DNA of 64,000 bases, taken from assembly GCF_001400735.1 (NCBI RefSeq), contig NZ_LJPW01000042.1, positions 1-64,000 of the forward strand, in the 5' to 3' direction. Under the pieces are notes generated by a model that had not been told where the DNA came from, made no database searches, and worked only from the letters and a program-made list of their open reading frames with translations. Made by a program: the position numbers and the translations under genes. The stretch is from Pseudomonas caricapapayae (lineage in GTDB: Bacteria > Pseudomonadota > Gammaproteobacteria > Pseudomonadales > Pseudomonadaceae). Below are positions 9,642-22,007 of the stretch, one piece after another (within the stretch, counting starts at the first letter, position 1; every line of letters starts with the position of its first letter).

Positions 9642-11495
9642 TCAGATCGCAACCAGAACGACGGCACCGAGTACCAGAACGGCACCCACGGCGATCGAGG
9701 CAGCATACCAACGCAGCTGGCCGGTCTCGGTGCGACTCATGGTGTCATGACCGCCTTTGACCAGACGTGGGATCAAGCCGATGGTGCGGTCGAACGGATC
9801 ACTACGCAGCACATGGCTTATCGCCAGGTAAGGTTTGACGAACAGCTTGTCGTAGATCCAGTCGAAGCCCCAGGCGGCAAACCACCAGGCTGAGAGGAAA
9901 CGGCCCGGGCCACTGTTGGCGATCGCCGTCGCCAGACGGCGCTTGCCAAGAAACAGCAGCGCTGCCAGCAGGATACCGGCCAGCGCGATGGCGCCGGAAG
10001 CGATCTCCAGACTGTGCTTGGCTTCTCCACCGGCGTGGCCCACGCTCTGCGGCAGGACGCCGGCCAGTGGCGGGGTGATCAGCGCGCCGATGAACGTCGA
10101 CAGCACGATCAGCACCGACAGCGGCAACCAGTGAGCAATGCCATGACCTGCGTGTGCTTCGGTCTTGGCTTCACCGTGGAACGCGATGAAGATCAGGCGG
10201 AAGGTGTATAGCGACGTCATGAACGCGCCCACCAGACCGGCATATAGCAAGCCGTTGTTACCGCTGGCAAATGCTTCCCAGAGAATTTCGTCCTTGGAGT
10301 AGAAGCCTGCTGTCAACAGCGGCAGTGCGGCCAGGGCTGCACCGCCGACGATGAAGCTGGCATAGGCCAATGGCAGTTTCTTCCACAGGCCGCCCATCTT
10401 GAAGATGTTCTGCTCATGGTGGCAGGCAACGATCACCGCACCTGACGCAAGGAACAGCAGCGCCTTGAAGAATGCGTGCGTCATCAGGTGGAAGATCGCG
10501 CCTTCCCAGGCCCCGACACCCAACGCCAGGAACATGTAGCCGATCTGGCTCATGGTCGAGTAGGCGAGGATACGCTTGATGTCGGTCTGTACCAGCGCCG
10601 CAAAGCCCGCCAGAACCAGCGTCACGCCGCCGACGATGCCCACCAGGTGCAGGATGTCAGGTGCCAGTGCGAACAGGCCATGAGTACGCGCGATCAGGTA
10701 AACGCCGGCCGTTACCATGGTCGCTGCGTGGATCAGAGCCGAAACCGGGGTAGGACCGGCCATCGCATCTGCCAGCCAGGTTTGCAGCGGCAACTGCGCG
10801 GATTTACCCACAGCCCCGCCCAGCAGCATCAATGTCGCCAGCACGATCCAGAAATCGCCAACCTTGAAGTGCTCCGGTGCCTTGACCAGCAGCTCCTGAA
10901 CATTGAGTGTGCCCAATTGCTGGAACAGGATGAACAGACCGATGGCCATGAACACATCGCCGATACGCGTAACGATAAACGCTTTCAGCGCTGCATTACC
11001 GTTGTTGCGGTTGCTGTAATAGAAACCGATCAACAGGTAGCTGCACAGGCCCACGCCTTCCCAACCAAAGTAGAGGAACAGCAAGTTGTCACCCAGGATC
11101 AGGAACAGCATGCTGGCAATGAACAGGTTGGTATAGGAGAAAAAGCGCGAGTAGCCCGCTTCACCACGCATGTACCAGGACGCGAAGAGGTGGATCAGGA
11201 AACCGACGCCAACCACTACGCCCAGCATCGTGACGGACAGCCCGTCCAGATACAGCGCGAAGTTGGGCTGGAAACCGTCGACGTCCATCCAGCGCCACAG
11301 CACCTGAGTGTAGTGGCCCCCTTCAGGCGGTGCGACGTTGAACTGCCAGATGACCCAGGCCGTGACGATGGCTGACAGACCGATGGAACCGACGCCAATC
11401 AGCGCGGCGAGGTTTTCCGAGATACGTCCACGCGAGAACGACAGCAGCAGAAAACCGATGAGGGGGAATACGAAAGTCAGAAAGAGAAGATTCAT
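9642..11495 (-). CDS. nuoL: NADH-quinone oxidoreductase subunit L
   Basis: NuoL is the distal proton-pumping subunit of complex I, with 16 membrane helices and a long amphipathic lateral helix clamping NuoM and NuoN. The 617-residue product has [40 protein letters not shown] and [19 protein letters not shown], the three family blocks. The C terminus includes the lateral-helix region (about residues 520-590). Its start overlaps the nuoK stop (ATGA), so the two are translationally coupled. Confidence 0.97.
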   Translation of the reverse strand: MNLLFLTFVFPLIGFLLLSFSRGRISENLAALIGVGSIGLSAIVTAWVIWQFNVAPPEGGHYTQVLWRWMDVDGFQPNFALYLDGLSVTMLGVVVGVGFLIHLFASWYMRGEAGYSRFFSYTNLFIASMLFLILGDNLLFLYFGWEGVGLCSYLLIGFYYSNRNNGNAALKAFIVTRIGDVFMAIGLFILFQQLGTLNVQELLVKAPEHFKVGDFWIVLATLMLLGGAVGKSAQLPLQTWLADAMAGPTPVSALIHAATMVTAGVYLIARTHGLFALAPDILHLVGIVGGVTLVLAGFAALVQTDIKRILAYSTMSQIGYMFLALGVGAWEGAIFHLMTHAFFKALLFLASGAVIVACHHEQNIFKMGGLWKKLPLAYASFIVGGAALAALPLLTAGFYSKDEILWEAFASGNNGLLYAGLVGAFMTSLYTFRLIFIAFHGEAKTEAHAGHGIAHWLPLSVLIVLSTFIGALITPPLAGVLPQSVGHAGGEAKHSLEIASGAIALAGILLAALLFLGKRRLATAIANSGPGRFLSAWWFAAWGFDWIYDKLFVKPYLAISHVLRSDPFDRTIGLIPRLVKGGHDTMSRTETGQLRWYAASIAVGAVLVLGAVVLVAI

Positions 11496-11800
11496 CCGCG
11501 CATCTCGCTGGCAGCATCGATATCGAGAGTGTGGAAGCGGCGATACAGTTGCATCAGGATCGCCAGGCCAATACTGGCCTCGGCCGCCGCAAGGCTGATC
11601 ACCAGAATGAACATGACCTGCCCATCCGGTTGCGCCCAGCGACTGCCGGCAACGACGAACGCCAATGCAGCAGCATTCATCATGATTTCCAGGCTCATCA
11701 ACACGAAGAGAATGTTGCGGCGCACCATCAGGCCGACCAGACCCAGGCAGAACAGCACCCCGGCGACTGCCAGACCGTGTTCAAGAGGGATAGCATTCAT
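11492..11800 (-). CDS. nuoK: NADH-quinone oxidoreductase subunit K
   Basis: NuoK is a small membrane subunit of the complex I proton path. The 102-residue product has three helices with the two conserved buried glutamates in [13 protein letters not shown] and [18 protein letters not shown]. Both ends overlap neighbours by four bases (nuoJ stop/nuoK start and nuoK stop/nuoL start), the usual arrangement for coupled translation of small membrane-arm subunits. Confidence 0.97.
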   Translation of the reverse strand: MNAIPLEHGLAVAGVLFCLGLVGLMVRRNILFVLMSLEIMMNAAALAFVVAGSRWAQPDGQVMFILVISLAAAEASIGLAILMQLYRRFHTLDIDAASEMRG

Positions 11801-12306
11801 TGGCTTGGCTCCTTGGCCTCGTTGCGGCCCAGATGGAACGCCGTGATGGCTGCAGCAAGCAGCAGCATCGAGGCGAGTTCCACCACCAGCAGATAAGGCC
11901 CGAACAGGCTGATGCCGACCGCCTTGGCGTCGACCGTGGTGTGACCGACGCCAGCGCCGGTAGGGTTGGCGAACAGCACATACAGCAATTCAGCCAGCAA
12001 CAATACGCCGAGAATGACCGGGCCGATCCAGATGCCGGGCTTGAGCCAGGCACGCTCCTGTTGAACCGAGGCCGGACCGAGGTTCAGCATCATCACCACA
12101 AACACGAACAGAACCATGATCGCGCCAGCGTAGGCGATCACTTCCAGTACACCGGCAAATGGCGCACCGAGGCTGAAGAAGGTCATGGCAACGGCGATCA
12201 ACGAAATGATCAGGTAGAGCAGGGCATGCACCGGATTCGTGTTGGTGATCACCCGCAGGGTGGACACAACAGCGATACCGGATGCGAAGTAGAAAGCGAA
12301 TTCCAT
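11797..12306 (-). CDS. nuoJ: NADH-quinone oxidoreductase subunit J
   Basis: NuoJ is a five-helix membrane subunit next to the quinone end of complex I; its third helix ([16 protein letters not shown]) forms the flexible pi-bulge of the proton route and is present here. I chose ATG at 12306, giving 169 residues beginning [10 protein letters not shown], because AAGGA lies nine bases upstream and the family begins this way. The open frame extends 32 codons further upstream but that part overlaps the nuoI 3' end and is not family-like. Confidence 0.95.
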   Translation of the reverse strand: MEFAFYFASGIAVVSTLRVITNTNPVHALLYLIISLIAVAMTFFSLGAPFAGVLEVIAYAGAIMVLFVFVVMMLNLGPASVQQERAWLKPGIWIGPVILGVLLLAELLYVLFANPTGAGVGHTTVDAKAVGISLFGPYLLVVELASMLLLAAAITAFHLGRNEAKEPSQ

Positions 12307-12316
12307 CTTTACTTCC

Positions 12317-12865
12317 TTAAGGCAGCAAGCTCTTGACGTTGATCGGCTCGGCTTCGTTCTGTGCGGAGCCCTTGGGCTTGCCGCCGATGGCCATACCGGC
12401 AACGCGATAGAAGTTGTAGTCAGGGTTCTTGCCGGGACCGGAGATCAGCAGATCTTCCTTCTCGTACACCAGATCCTGACGCTTGAAGTCGGCCATCTCG
12501 AAGTCCGGTGTCAGCTGGATTGCAGTCGTCGGACACGCCTCTTCGCACAGTCCGCAGAAAATGCAGCGCGAAAAGTTAATGCGGAAAAAGTCCGGGTACC
12601 AGCGTCCGTCTTCTGTTTCGGCCTTCTGCAGCGAAATGCAGCCGACAGGGCAGGCCACTGCACACAGATTGCACGCCACACAGCGCTCTTCGCCATCGGG
12701 GTCGCGGGTCAGAACGATACGGCCACGGTAGCGGGGCGGCAGATAAACCTGCTCTTCGGGATATTGCAGGGTGTCGCGTTTGCGGAAGCCGTGGCCGAAG
12801 ACCATGACCAGGCTGCGCAATTGGGTACCTGTACCCTTAACGATGTCACCAATATATTTGAACAT
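12317..12865 (-). CDS. nuoI: NADH-quinone oxidoreductase subunit I (two 4Fe-4S clusters)
   Basis: NuoI carries clusters N6a and N6b, passing electrons from NuoG toward NuoB. The 182-residue product contains two ferredoxin motifs, [12 protein letters not shown] and [12 protein letters not shown], both complete. The N terminus ([13 protein letters not shown]) is an amphipathic helix that contacts the membrane arm. It lies 11 bases after nuoH and 10 before nuoJ. Confidence 0.97.
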   Translation of the reverse strand: MFKYIGDIVKGTGTQLRSLVMVFGHGFRKRDTLQYPEEQVYLPPRYRGRIVLTRDPDGEERCVACNLCAVACPVGCISLQKAETEDGRWYPDFFRINFSRCIFCGLCEEACPTTAIQLTPDFEMADFKRQDLVYEKEDLLISGPGKNPDYNFYRVAGMAIGGKPKGSAQNEAEPINVKSLLP

Positions 12866-12876
12866 GGGTCAAATCC

Positions 12877-13884
12877 TCACTGAACCGAGCCTGCCGGCGT
12901 GTTCAACAACACAATCGCAGCAGTCACCAGCAAATTGATCAGGGTCAGCGGCAGACAGAACTTCCAGCTGAAATCCATGACCTGGTCATAACGCGGGCGC
13001 GGAATGGAAGCGCGCAGCAGAATGAACAGCATGATGAAGAACGCGGTTTTCAAGGCGAACCAGAAAAATGCCAGCGATGGCAGAATGTCGAACGGGCCAT
13101 GCCAGCCACCGAAGAACAGCGTCACCAGCAGCGCGGAGATCAAAATGATCCCGATGTACTCACCCACGAAAAACATGCCCCATTTCATGCCGGCATATTC
13201 AATGTGATAGCCGTCAGCCAGTTCCTGCTCGGCTTCGGGTTGGTCGAAAGGGTGACGGTGAGTCACCGCAACGCCCGCGATGAAGAACGTACAGAAGCCG
13301 AAGAACTGCGGAATGATGAACCACAGGTTCTGAGCCTGATATTCAACGATGTCGCGCATGTTGAACGAGCCAACCTGAACCACGATACCCATCAGCGCCA
13401 AGCCCATGAATACTTCGTAGGAAACGGTTTGCGCCGAGGCACGCAGGCTGCCGAGCAAAGCGAACTTGTTGTTGCTCGACCAGCCGGCGAACAGCACTGC
13501 ATACACTGACAGACCGGCCATGGCGAAGAAGAACAGCAGACCGATATTCAGGTCCGCCACGCCCCAGGTCGGGGTAATCGGGATGACTGCAAAGGCGATC
13601 AACAAGGCGCTCATGGCAACGACCGGAGCCAGGGTGAAAATCACCTTGTCGGCGAACGGTGGTGTCCAGTCTTCCTTGAAGAACATTTTCAACATGTCTG
13701 CTGCGATCTGGAACATGCCGAACGGACCGACACGGTTCGGACCGTAACGATCCTGCCACCAGCCCAGCAGACGACGTTCGATGAAACTCAGCAGTGCACC
13801 GCAGACAACGACAGCCAGCAGCACGACAATGGCCTTGACCACCGCAATGATTGCGTCGATCACATCAGGAGTGAACCAGGTCAT
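12877..13884 (-). CDS. nuoH: NADH-quinone oxidoreductase subunit H
   Basis: NuoH links the hydrophilic and membrane arms and forms much of the quinone chamber. The 335-residue product has eight membrane helices and the conserved cytoplasmic loops [18 protein letters not shown] and [19 protein letters not shown], the latter rich in the glutamates of the E-channel. The start overlaps the nuoG stop by four bases. It is complete. Confidence 0.97.
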   Translation of the reverse strand: MTWFTPDVIDAIIAVVKAIVVLLAVVVCGALLSFIERRLLGWWQDRYGPNRVGPFGMFQIAADMLKMFFKEDWTPPFADKVIFTLAPVVAMSALLIAFAVIPITPTWGVADLNIGLLFFFAMAGLSVYAVLFAGWSSNNKFALLGSLRASAQTVSYEVFMGLALMGIVVQVGSFNMRDIVEYQAQNLWFIIPQFFGFCTFFIAGVAVTHRHPFDQPEAEQELADGYHIEYAGMKWGMFFVGEYIGIILISALLVTLFFGGWHGPFDILPSLAFFWFALKTAFFIMLFILLRASIPRPRYDQVMDFSWKFCLPLTLINLLVTAAIVLLNTPAGSVQ

Positions 13885-16598
13885 TGCGCTGCCTCCTGCA
13901 GACCGTCGATGGATTTGCCGAAGATTGCCGGCGGAATGCCCGGCAGCCCGGCTGGCAATGCCACAAGACCTGCGCCGAGTTGCTCATTGATGCGCAGCGG
14001 CAAGGTCAGCGATTCACCGTCAACGCTCAAGGAGAGCAGGGCACCGTCGTTGACGCCGAGACGATCGGCTTCGGATTTTGCCAGCGCTACATAAGGCTGC
14101 GGAATGCGTTCCTGAACCGGAGCGGCCAGAGAAGAGGTCTCGTCGCTGCCGAACAGGTGGAAGAACGGCACGACCTGCCAGGTGCCGCGCTCCGGAGAGA
14201 ACGCGCGTGGTACGTCGGAGAACCATGACAGACCATCGCCCTGGCTCTCGATCAGACGAGCACCCGGATCGCCCGCACGCAAGTGGCCACCGACTTCGTC
14301 CTGGAACTTGTTCCAGGCCTGCGGCGAATTCCAGCCCGGAGACCAGGCGAAAGGCACTTGCTGACGAGGTTCGGCAGAACCCGAATATCCTTCCATAGAG
14401 AAGGAAAAAGCGGTATCGATGTCTTGCGAGGTGCGAGGCTCATGCACGCTGATGTTGGCACGCATCGCTGTGCGACCGCTGTAACGCAACGGTTCACGAG
14501 CCAGTTTCAGGCCTTTGATGCGGAATGAAGCAGACGGAGCCGCGTTGACGATGCCAGCCAGTTGAGCCGTGCTGCCGGCACAGGCTTCGGTGACGTGATC
14601 GAGTTGCGTCCAGTCTACCGGCTTGTTCAGCAGTGTGGCACGCAGGGCATGCAGCCAGCGCCAGCCTTCATGAACCAGAATGCTGGCATCCAGATAGGTC
14701 GGATCGAACACCTGGAAGAAACGCTGGGCGCGACCTTCCTGGCTGACCAGCGTACCGTCGCCTTCAGCGAAGCTGGCAGCGGGCAGGACCAGATGTGCAC
14801 GATCACTGGTCGGTGTTTTCTGATGGTCGGCGACGATGACCACTTTTGCAACGCTCAGTGCAGCGTCGACGATTTTAGCGTCAACGCGACGATACAAGTC
14901 GTTTTCCAGCACCACAATGGCGTCTGCCTGCCCGGAAATGACTGCCTGCAGGGCGGCATCCACAGAACCGCCGCCGAACATCGCCAGACCCATGCTGTTG
15001 GCTTCCGGAACGATCAGGCTGATGGAGCCCTGCTTGTCGCGCAGTTTCAGTGCCTTGGCAATGTTTGCAGCAGCCTCGATCAAGGCTGTCGAACCCAGCG
15101 AGCTACCGGAAATGATCAACGGCCGTTTGGCAGCCAGAAGTGCGTCGGCAATACGTTGCGCCAGTTCCAGCGCTTCGCTGTCCAGACCGTCGACGGCCGG
15201 AGCACTGGCGTCCAGAGCATGAGCCACTGCAAAACCGATACGAGCAAGGTCGTCAGGTGCAGCGTGTACGCACTCTTCTGCGATGTCGTCGAGGCGGGTT
15301 TCGGCAAGGCTGGCGATGAACAGAGGGTTCAGTTCGTGTTGGCCGATGTTCTTCACGGCGGCGTCCAGCCACGGCTGGACTTTCATCGCTGCAGCCATGT
15401 CTTCAGCCTTGCCTTTGACCGCCTGACGCAGGCCGAGGGCCATACGAGCAGCGGTCTGGGTCAGATCTTCGCCGAGGACGAAAATGGCATCGTGATCTTC
15501 GATGTCGCGCAGGGTCGGGATCGGCAGAGGGCTGTCGTTCAGCACCTTGAGGATCAGTCGCACCCGCTCGAGTTCGCCGGCTTCGATGCCACTATAGAAA
15601 TGCTCGGCTCCGACCAGTTCGCGCAGTGCGTAGTTGCTTTCAAGGCTGGCCCGAGGTGAGCCGATGCCCACGATGTTACGACCGCGCAGCAAGTCGGCTG
15701 CCTTGTCCAGTGCCTCGTCCAGGCTCAGTTTGACCTGACCGTCAGTCAGCAATGGCTGACGCGGACGATCTGTACGGTTGACGTAGCCATAGCCAAAACG
15801 TCCACGGTCGCAGAGAAAATACTGGTTGACCGAGCCGTTGTAGCGGTTTTCGATCCGGCGCAGTTCGCCGTAACGCTCGCCCGGACTGATGTTGCAGCCG
15901 CTGGAGCAGCCGTGACAGATACTTGGCGAGAACTGCATGTCCCACTTGCGGTTGTAGCGCTCGGAGTGGGTCTTGTCGGTGAACACGCCAGTCGGGCAGA
16001 CCTCGGTGAGGTTGCCGGAGAATTCGCTTTCCAGCGTGCCGTCTTCTACGCGACCGAAGTAGACGTTGTCGTGAGCGCCGTAAACGCCCAGATCTGTACC
16101 GCCTGCGTAGTCTTTATAGAAGCGTACGCAGCGATAACAGGCGATGCAGCGGTTCATCTCGTGCGCGATGAACGGCCCCAGCTCCTGATTCTGATGGGTG
16201 CGCTTGGTGAAGCGATAGCGGCGCTCGTTGTGGCCGGTCATCACCGTCATGTCCTGCAGGTGGCAGTGGCCACCTTCCTCGCAGACCGGACAGTCGTGCG
16301 GGTGGTTGGTCATCAGCCATTCGACGACACTGGCCCGGAAGGCTTTGGATTCTTCATCTTCGATGGAGATCCAGGTGTTGTCGGTGGCTGGCGTCATGCA
16401 GGACATGACGATACGACCGCGTGTGTCGTTTTCGTCGGTGTACTGCTTGACCGCACACTGGCGACAGGCGCCAACGCTGCCAAGGGCGGGGTGCCAGCAG
16501 AAATAAGGGATGTCGAGGCCCAGCGACAGACATGCCTGTAACAGGTTGTCTGCGCCATCGACTTCGAGCGCTTTGCCGTCTACGTGAATAGTAGCCAT
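13881..16598 (-). CDS. nuoG: NADH-quinone oxidoreductase subunit G
   Basis: NuoG is the large iron-sulfur subunit of the peripheral arm, built on a molybdopterin-oxidoreductase fold without the cofactor. The 905-residue product has an N-terminal 2Fe-2S site (YFCWHP, GACRQC), the His-ligated 4Fe-4S segment [19 protein letters not shown], the [13 protein letters not shown] motif, and then CHGCSSGCN with a further Cys in FLCDRGR, which provide the off-path N7 cluster found in E. coli-type enzymes. It follows nuoF after a 136-base gap, unusually wide within this operon, and overlaps nuoH. Confidence 0.97.
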   Translation of the reverse strand: MATIHVDGKALEVDGADNLLQACLSLGLDIPYFCWHPALGSVGACRQCAVKQYTDENDTRGRIVMSCMTPATDNTWISIEDEESKAFRASVVEWLMTNHPHDCPVCEEGGHCHLQDMTVMTGHNERRYRFTKRTHQNQELGPFIAHEMNRCIACYRCVRFYKDYAGGTDLGVYGAHDNVYFGRVEDGTLESEFSGNLTEVCPTGVFTDKTHSERYNRKWDMQFSPSICHGCSSGCNISPGERYGELRRIENRYNGSVNQYFLCDRGRFGYGYVNRTDRPRQPLLTDGQVKLSLDEALDKAADLLRGRNIVGIGSPRASLESNYALRELVGAEHFYSGIEAGELERVRLILKVLNDSPLPIPTLRDIEDHDAIFVLGEDLTQTAARMALGLRQAVKGKAEDMAAAMKVQPWLDAAVKNIGQHELNPLFIASLAETRLDDIAEECVHAAPDDLARIGFAVAHALDASAPAVDGLDSEALELAQRIADALLAAKRPLIISGSSLGSTALIEAAANIAKALKLRDKQGSISLIVPEANSMGLAMFGGGSVDAALQAVISGQADAIVVLENDLYRRVDAKIVDAALSVAKVVIVADHQKTPTSDRAHLVLPAASFAEGDGTLVSQEGRAQRFFQVFDPTYLDASILVHEGWRWLHALRATLLNKPVDWTQLDHVTEACAGSTAQLAGIVNAAPSASFRIKGLKLAREPLRYSGRTAMRANISVHEPRTSQDIDTAFSFSMEGYSGSAEPRQQVPFAWSPGWNSPQAWNKFQDEVGGHLRAGDPGARLIESQGDGLSWFSDVPRAFSPERGTWQVVPFFHLFGSDETSSLAAPVQERIPQPYVALAKSEADRLGVNDGALLSLSVDGESLTLPLRINEQLGAGLVALPAGLPGIPPAIFGKSIDGLQEAAQ

Positions 16599-16734
16599 GG
16601 TTCAAAGGTCTTCGTTGGCCCGTTGTCAGCGGGCGTGGCTAATGGAATCTCGGTAGTACCCGTATCGTTCAGCCCGGAGGGCGTCAGCAGGTACGAGGAC
16701 GGCAGCCCGAACAGCCGCCGACCGTTGTGTCTTG

Positions 16735-18093
16735 TTATGCGCCGACCACGGTCGGACTCTTGCCCGGAACGAGTGTGGCTGCGCTGGCTGGCGCTATACC
16801 GGCTTCGAACTCCGAGCGGAAATACTTGATCGCACTGCCCAATGGTTCAACGGCACCCGGTGCATGGGCGCAGAAGGTCTTGCCAGGGCCGAGGAAATTG
16901 ACCAGACCCAGCAGGGTTTCGATGTCCCCCGGCTGACCTTGACCTTTCTCGATGGCGCGAAGCATTTTCACGCTCCACGGCAGACCGTCACGACATGGGG
17001 TACAGAAGCCGCAGGATTCCTGAGCGAAAAACTCTTCCATGTTGCGCAGCAACGAAACCATGTTGACCGAATCGTCGACAGCCATGGCCAGACCTGTACC
17101 CATACGGGTGCCGACCTTGGCGATACCGCCTGCGTACATCTGTGCGTCCAGATGCTCGGGCAGCAGAAAACCTGTACCGGCACCACCGGGCTGCCAGCAC
17201 TTGAGCTTGAAGCCGTCGCGCATGCCACCGGCGTAATCTTCGAACAGTTCGCGAGCCTGCACGCCGAACGGCAGCTCCCACAGGCCAGGGTTTTTCACCT
17301 TGCCGGAGAAGCCCATCAGTTTGGTGCCGTGGTCTTCACTGCCTTCGCGGGCCAGCGATTTGTACCAGTCGTTGCCGTTGTTGACGATAGCGGGCACGTT
17401 GCACAGCGTTTCGACGTTGTTTACACAGGTCGGTTTGCCCCAGACCCCTACCGCAGCGGGGAAGGGCGGCTTGGAGCGCGGGTTGGCACGGCGTCCTTCC
17501 AGCGAATTGATCAGCGCTGTCTCTTCGCCGCAGATGTAGCGCCCGGCACCCGTGTGGACAAACAGTTCGAAGTCGAAGCCGGTGCCAAGAATATTCTTGC
17601 CCAGCAGACCGGCTGCCTTGGCTTCTGCCACCGCACGATTGAGGTGTTTGGCGGCGGTCACATATTCGCCACGCAGGAAGATATAACCGCGGTAGGCTTT
17701 CAGCGCACGCGCACTGATCAGCATGCCCTCGACCAGCAGATGGGGCAGTTGCTCCATCAGCATCCGGTCTTTCCAGGTGTTGGGCTCCATCTCGTCCGCA
17801 TTGCATAGCAGGTAGCGGATGTTCATGGATTCGTCTTTGGGCATCAGGCCCCACTTCACACCGGTGGGAAAGCCCGCACCACCGCGGCCCTTGAGGCCTG
17901 AATCCTTGACCGACTGGACGATGTCGTCGGGCGACTGCTGCGTCAGCGCCTTGCGCGCCGCAGCGTAGCCGTCCTTTGCCTGGTACTCTTCAAGCCAGAC
18001 CGGCTCGCCGTCGTCACGCAGACGCCAGGTCAGCGGATGGGTTTCTGCCGTGCGCGCAATGCGGTTGGCAGGGCCGAAGGAAGTGATGGTCAT
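16735..18093 (-). CDS. nuoF: NADH-quinone oxidoreductase subunit F (FMN, NADH-binding)
   Basis: NuoF oxidises NADH and holds FMN and cluster N3. The 452-residue product has the FMN/NADH glycine-rich loop [15 protein letters not shown] (about 69-83), the second loop [21 protein letters not shown] split around residues 180-200, and the N3 motif [12 protein letters not shown] plus a distal Cys (TFCAHAPG). Its start overlaps the nuoE stop (ATGA). All cluster and flavin residues are present. Confidence 0.97.
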   Translation of the reverse strand: MTITSFGPANRIARTAETHPLTWRLRDDGEPVWLEEYQAKDGYAAARKALTQQSPDDIVQSVKDSGLKGRGGAGFPTGVKWGLMPKDESMNIRYLLCNADEMEPNTWKDRMLMEQLPHLLVEGMLISARALKAYRGYIFLRGEYVTAAKHLNRAVAEAKAAGLLGKNILGTGFDFELFVHTGAGRYICGEETALINSLEGRRANPRSKPPFPAAVGVWGKPTCVNNVETLCNVPAIVNNGNDWYKSLAREGSEDHGTKLMGFSGKVKNPGLWELPFGVQARELFEDYAGGMRDGFKLKCWQPGGAGTGFLLPEHLDAQMYAGGIAKVGTRMGTGLAMAVDDSVNMVSLLRNMEEFFAQESCGFCTPCRDGLPWSVKMLRAIEKGQGQPGDIETLLGLVNFLGPGKTFCAHAPGAVEPLGSAIKYFRSEFEAGIAPASAATLVPGKSPTVVGA

Positions 18094-18587
18094 AGGTAAC
18101 CCTCCAGCATTTTGGCAACGCCAGCAGGCTGTACATCGCCGAAAGTGTCATCGTCGACCATCACGGCCGGCGCCTTGTCACAGTTGCCGAGGCAGCAGAC
18201 CGGCAGCAAGGTGAAGCGCCCGTCAGCGGTGGTCTGACCCAGGCCGATGCCCAGTGAACTCCTGATCTCGTCCACCACGTTTTCGTGGCCGCCGATGAAG
18301 CACACCATACTGTTGCAGACACGAATGATGTGACGTCCGACAGGCTGGCGGAAGATTTGACTGTAAAAGGTGGCAACACCCTCGACGTCGCTGGCGGGGA
18401 TGCCCAGCAAGTCGCCGATCGCGTAGATGGCACCGTCGGGCACCCAGCCACGTTCCTTTTGAACAATCTTCAGGGCTTCGATGGACGCCGCGCGCGGGTC
18501 CTCGTAGTGATGCATCTCGTGCTCGATGGCCGAGCGCTCGGTTTCGCTCAATGCGAAACGGTCAGTCTGGATTAGCGGGCTATTCAT
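18090..18587 (-). CDS. nuoE: NADH-quinone oxidoreductase subunit E (2Fe-2S)
   Basis: NuoE carries cluster N1a next to NuoF. The 165-residue thioredoxin-like protein shows the four ligands as CNSMVC and CCLGNC, whose outer cysteines are spaced C-x4-C and C-x3-C. The helical N terminus (about 1-75) is the usual bundle that contacts NuoF. It begins three bases after the nuoCD stop and overlaps nuoF. Confidence 0.97.
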   Translation of the reverse strand: MNSPLIQTDRFALSETERSAIEHEMHHYEDPRAASIEALKIVQKERGWVPDGAIYAIGDLLGIPASDVEGVATFYSQIFRQPVGRHIIRVCNSMVCFIGGHENVVDEIRSSLGIGLGQTTADGRFTLLPVCCLGNCDKAPAVMVDDDTFGDVQPAGVAKMLEGYL

Positions 18588-18589
18588 GC

Positions 18590-20380
<1,791 letters not shown>

Positions 20381-20445
20381 TCACTTCGGTCAACGTACAG
20401 AATCAACCCCGGTTCTTGTCTTTTTTATAAGAAGAACGGGCTGGA

Positions 20446-21120
20446 TCAGACTTCGTCGGGGCTGCGCAGGTTGGTTACCTGAATACGCTGTTCGCGGCGC
20501 TGTTCCTTTTGCGAAGGCATCTCGGCGCGGTAAACGCCTTGATCGCCAACGACCCAGGAAAGAGGGCGACGCTCCTTGCCGATGGATTCCTGCAGCAGCA
20601 TCAAGCCTTGCAAAAACGCTTCGGGGCGGGGCGGGCAGCCGGGCACGTAGACATCCACGGGAAGGAATTTGTCCACCCCCTGGACCACTGAGTAGATGTC
20701 GTACATGCCACCGGAGTTGGCACATGAACCCATGGAAATGACCCATTTGGGTTCGAGCATTTGCTCGTAGAGACGCTGGATGATCGGCGCCATCTTGATG
20801 AAGCAAGTCCCGGCAATAACCATGAAATCCGCCTGCCGTGGCGATGCCCGGATGACTTCCGCGCCAAAGCGCGCAATGTCGTGGGGAGCCGTGAAGGCGG
20901 TGGTCATTTCCACATAGCAGCACGACAAGCCGAAATTGTAGGGCCATAGGGAGTTTTTACGCCCCCAGTTGACCGCACCGTTCAGCACGTCTTCCAGCTT
21001 GCCCATGTAGATGTTTTTGTGGACTTGATCTTCTAACGGATCGGAAACGGTTTCCCGTTTGCCGATGGGGTACTGCTCGTTAGGAGCGTCCGGGTCGATC
21101 CTGGTGAGATTATATTGCAT
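20446..21120 (-). CDS. nuoB: NADH-quinone oxidoreductase subunit B
   Basis: NuoB holds cluster N2, the last carrier before quinone. The 224-residue product shows the unusual tandem-cysteine ligand pair in LSCCYVEM plus GTC and [11 protein letters not shown] chose ATG at 21120 ([10 protein letters not shown]), with GAGG nine bases upstream, over the TTG at 21126. It begins 10 bases after the nuoA stop. The charged C-terminal tail ([11 protein letters not shown]) is typical of Pseudomonas. Confidence 0.96.
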   Translation of the reverse strand: MQYNLTRIDPDAPNEQYPIGKRETVSDPLEDQVHKNIYMGKLEDVLNGAVNWGRKNSLWPYNFGLSCCYVEMTTAFTAPHDIARFGAEVIRASPRQADFMVIAGTCFIKMAPIIQRLYEQMLEPKWVISMGSCANSGGMYDIYSVVQGVDKFLPVDVYVPGCPPRPEAFLQGLMLLQESIGKERRPLSWVVGDQGVYRAEMPSQKEQRREQRIQVTNLRSPDEV

Positions 21121-21130
21121 CGCCAAAGCC

Positions 21131-21544
21131 TCATTGTTTCAGCTTCGCTTGCCGGTTACGGCGACCTTCAGGAGCCCAGTCAAGTGCTCCAACCCGCCAT
21201 AGGTAGACAAGACCTGCCAACAGAATTGCTATGAAAACGAGAGCTTCGACGAATCCGGTCCAGCCGCTTTCGCGGACGGACACAGACCAGGCAAAGAGAA
21301 AAAGGGCTTCAATGTCAAAGATCACGAAGAGCATCGCGACCAGATAGAATTTTGCGGAGAGCCGCAGACGCGCGCTGCCGGTGGGCAGCATGCCGGATTC
21401 GAAAGGTTCGTTCTTGCTGCGGCCCCATGCCTTGTTTCCGAGCAGGCTGGACAGACCGAGCATGAAGGCGCAAAGGCCGACAACACCCAAAAGGAAAATG
21501 GCGAAGCCCCAGTTGTGGGCAATCAGACCTGTCGATTCGGGCAT
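21131..21544 (-). CDS. nuoA: NADH-quinone oxidoreductase subunit A
   Basis: NuoA is a three-helix membrane subunit at the quinone end of complex I. The 137-residue product contains the conserved loop [17 protein letters not shown] and the second-helix acid motif [14 protein letters not shown]. It is the first gene of the operon; its 5' side holds a long leader (21545 onward) with the candidate promoter and the Fur-like palindrome. The C-terminal extension ([12 protein letters not shown]) is basic. Confidence 0.96.
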   Translation of the reverse strand: MPESTGLIAHNWGFAIFLLGVVGLCAFMLGLSSLLGNKAWGRSKNEPFESGMLPTGSARLRLSAKFYLVAMLFVIFDIEALFLFAWSVSVRESGWTGFVEALVFIAILLAGLVYLWRVGALDWAPEGRRNRQAKLKQ

Positions 21545-21633
21545 GCTGGCAGTCCTTGTTAGAGAGCAAAGGTCTCTGTGCTTGATAAAGAGTCGAGGCA
21601 GTGACGAAATGTCGCAGCGCGGTCAACGGATTG

Positions 21634-21662
21634 ATTTTATGTGCAAACAGTTGGCAAGTAAA
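21634..21662 (-). promoter_or_regulatory. Candidate sigma-70 promoter for the nuo operon
   Basis: Read on the minus strand, TTTACT (21662-21657) and TAAAAT (21639-21634) are separated by exactly 17 bases, in an AT-rich patch about 90 bases before nuoA. The -10 matches 5 of 6 and the -35 matches 4 of 6. The call is based on pattern only. Confidence 0.35.
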
Positions 21663-21798
21663 TTTTCTACATCAAATTTATTTACGGAATTAATCGCATT
21701 GTGCCCTTGGGGAAGGCTGCAAGGCCTGCCAGGCGGGCGTCAGCAGGCTTTTCGCTAATTATGTTTCTTGGTGACGAAAAGGAATAAAAGGCAATTTG

Positions 21799-21817
21799 AA
21801 TGATAATTGATATCATT
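21799..21817. promoter_or_regulatory. Fur-box-like 19-bp palindrome upstream of nuo
   Basis: A perfect inverted repeat AATGATA-ATTGA-TATCATT. Its core TGATAATTGATATCA matches 12 of 14 defined positions of the 7-1-7 Fur consensus (tGATAATnATTATCa). It lies about 255 bases upstream of nuoA and downstream of aceA, so nuo is the only gene set it can serve. Regulation by Fur is inference. Confidence 0.4.
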
Positions 21818-21952
21818 TAAAAGGGTTTGGGTAGTTCATTGCCGGATCCTCAGACCCTAGTTGTGAAGAAGGCCGCTTATAAACTGCGTCTTTTGTAGCA
21901 TCCGGTGTGGAACTGCGCATTGTCCGAAATCAATACCGGCGATATCTGACAC

Positions 21953-21988
21953 AAAAAACAGACCGCCCTTACGGACGGTCTGTTTTTT
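21953..21988 (-). terminator. Rho-independent terminator of aceA
   Basis: CAGACCG (21959-21965) pairs with CGGTCTG (21976-21982), extended by a run of A on the left and T on the right, 19 bases after the aceA stop on the minus strand. It is symmetrical and could act in either direction. Confidence 0.9.
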
Positions 21989-22007
21989 CAACGCCTTGCG
22001 CGGTGGA

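Larger units (their letters stand above)
21545..21952. other. nuo upstream region without genes
   Basis: This 408-base AT-rich spacer between the aceA terminator and nuoA has no coding sequence that I can support. It contains the candidate promoter and Fur-like palindrome listed separately. A long untranslated leader for nuo is likely. Confidence 0.6.
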
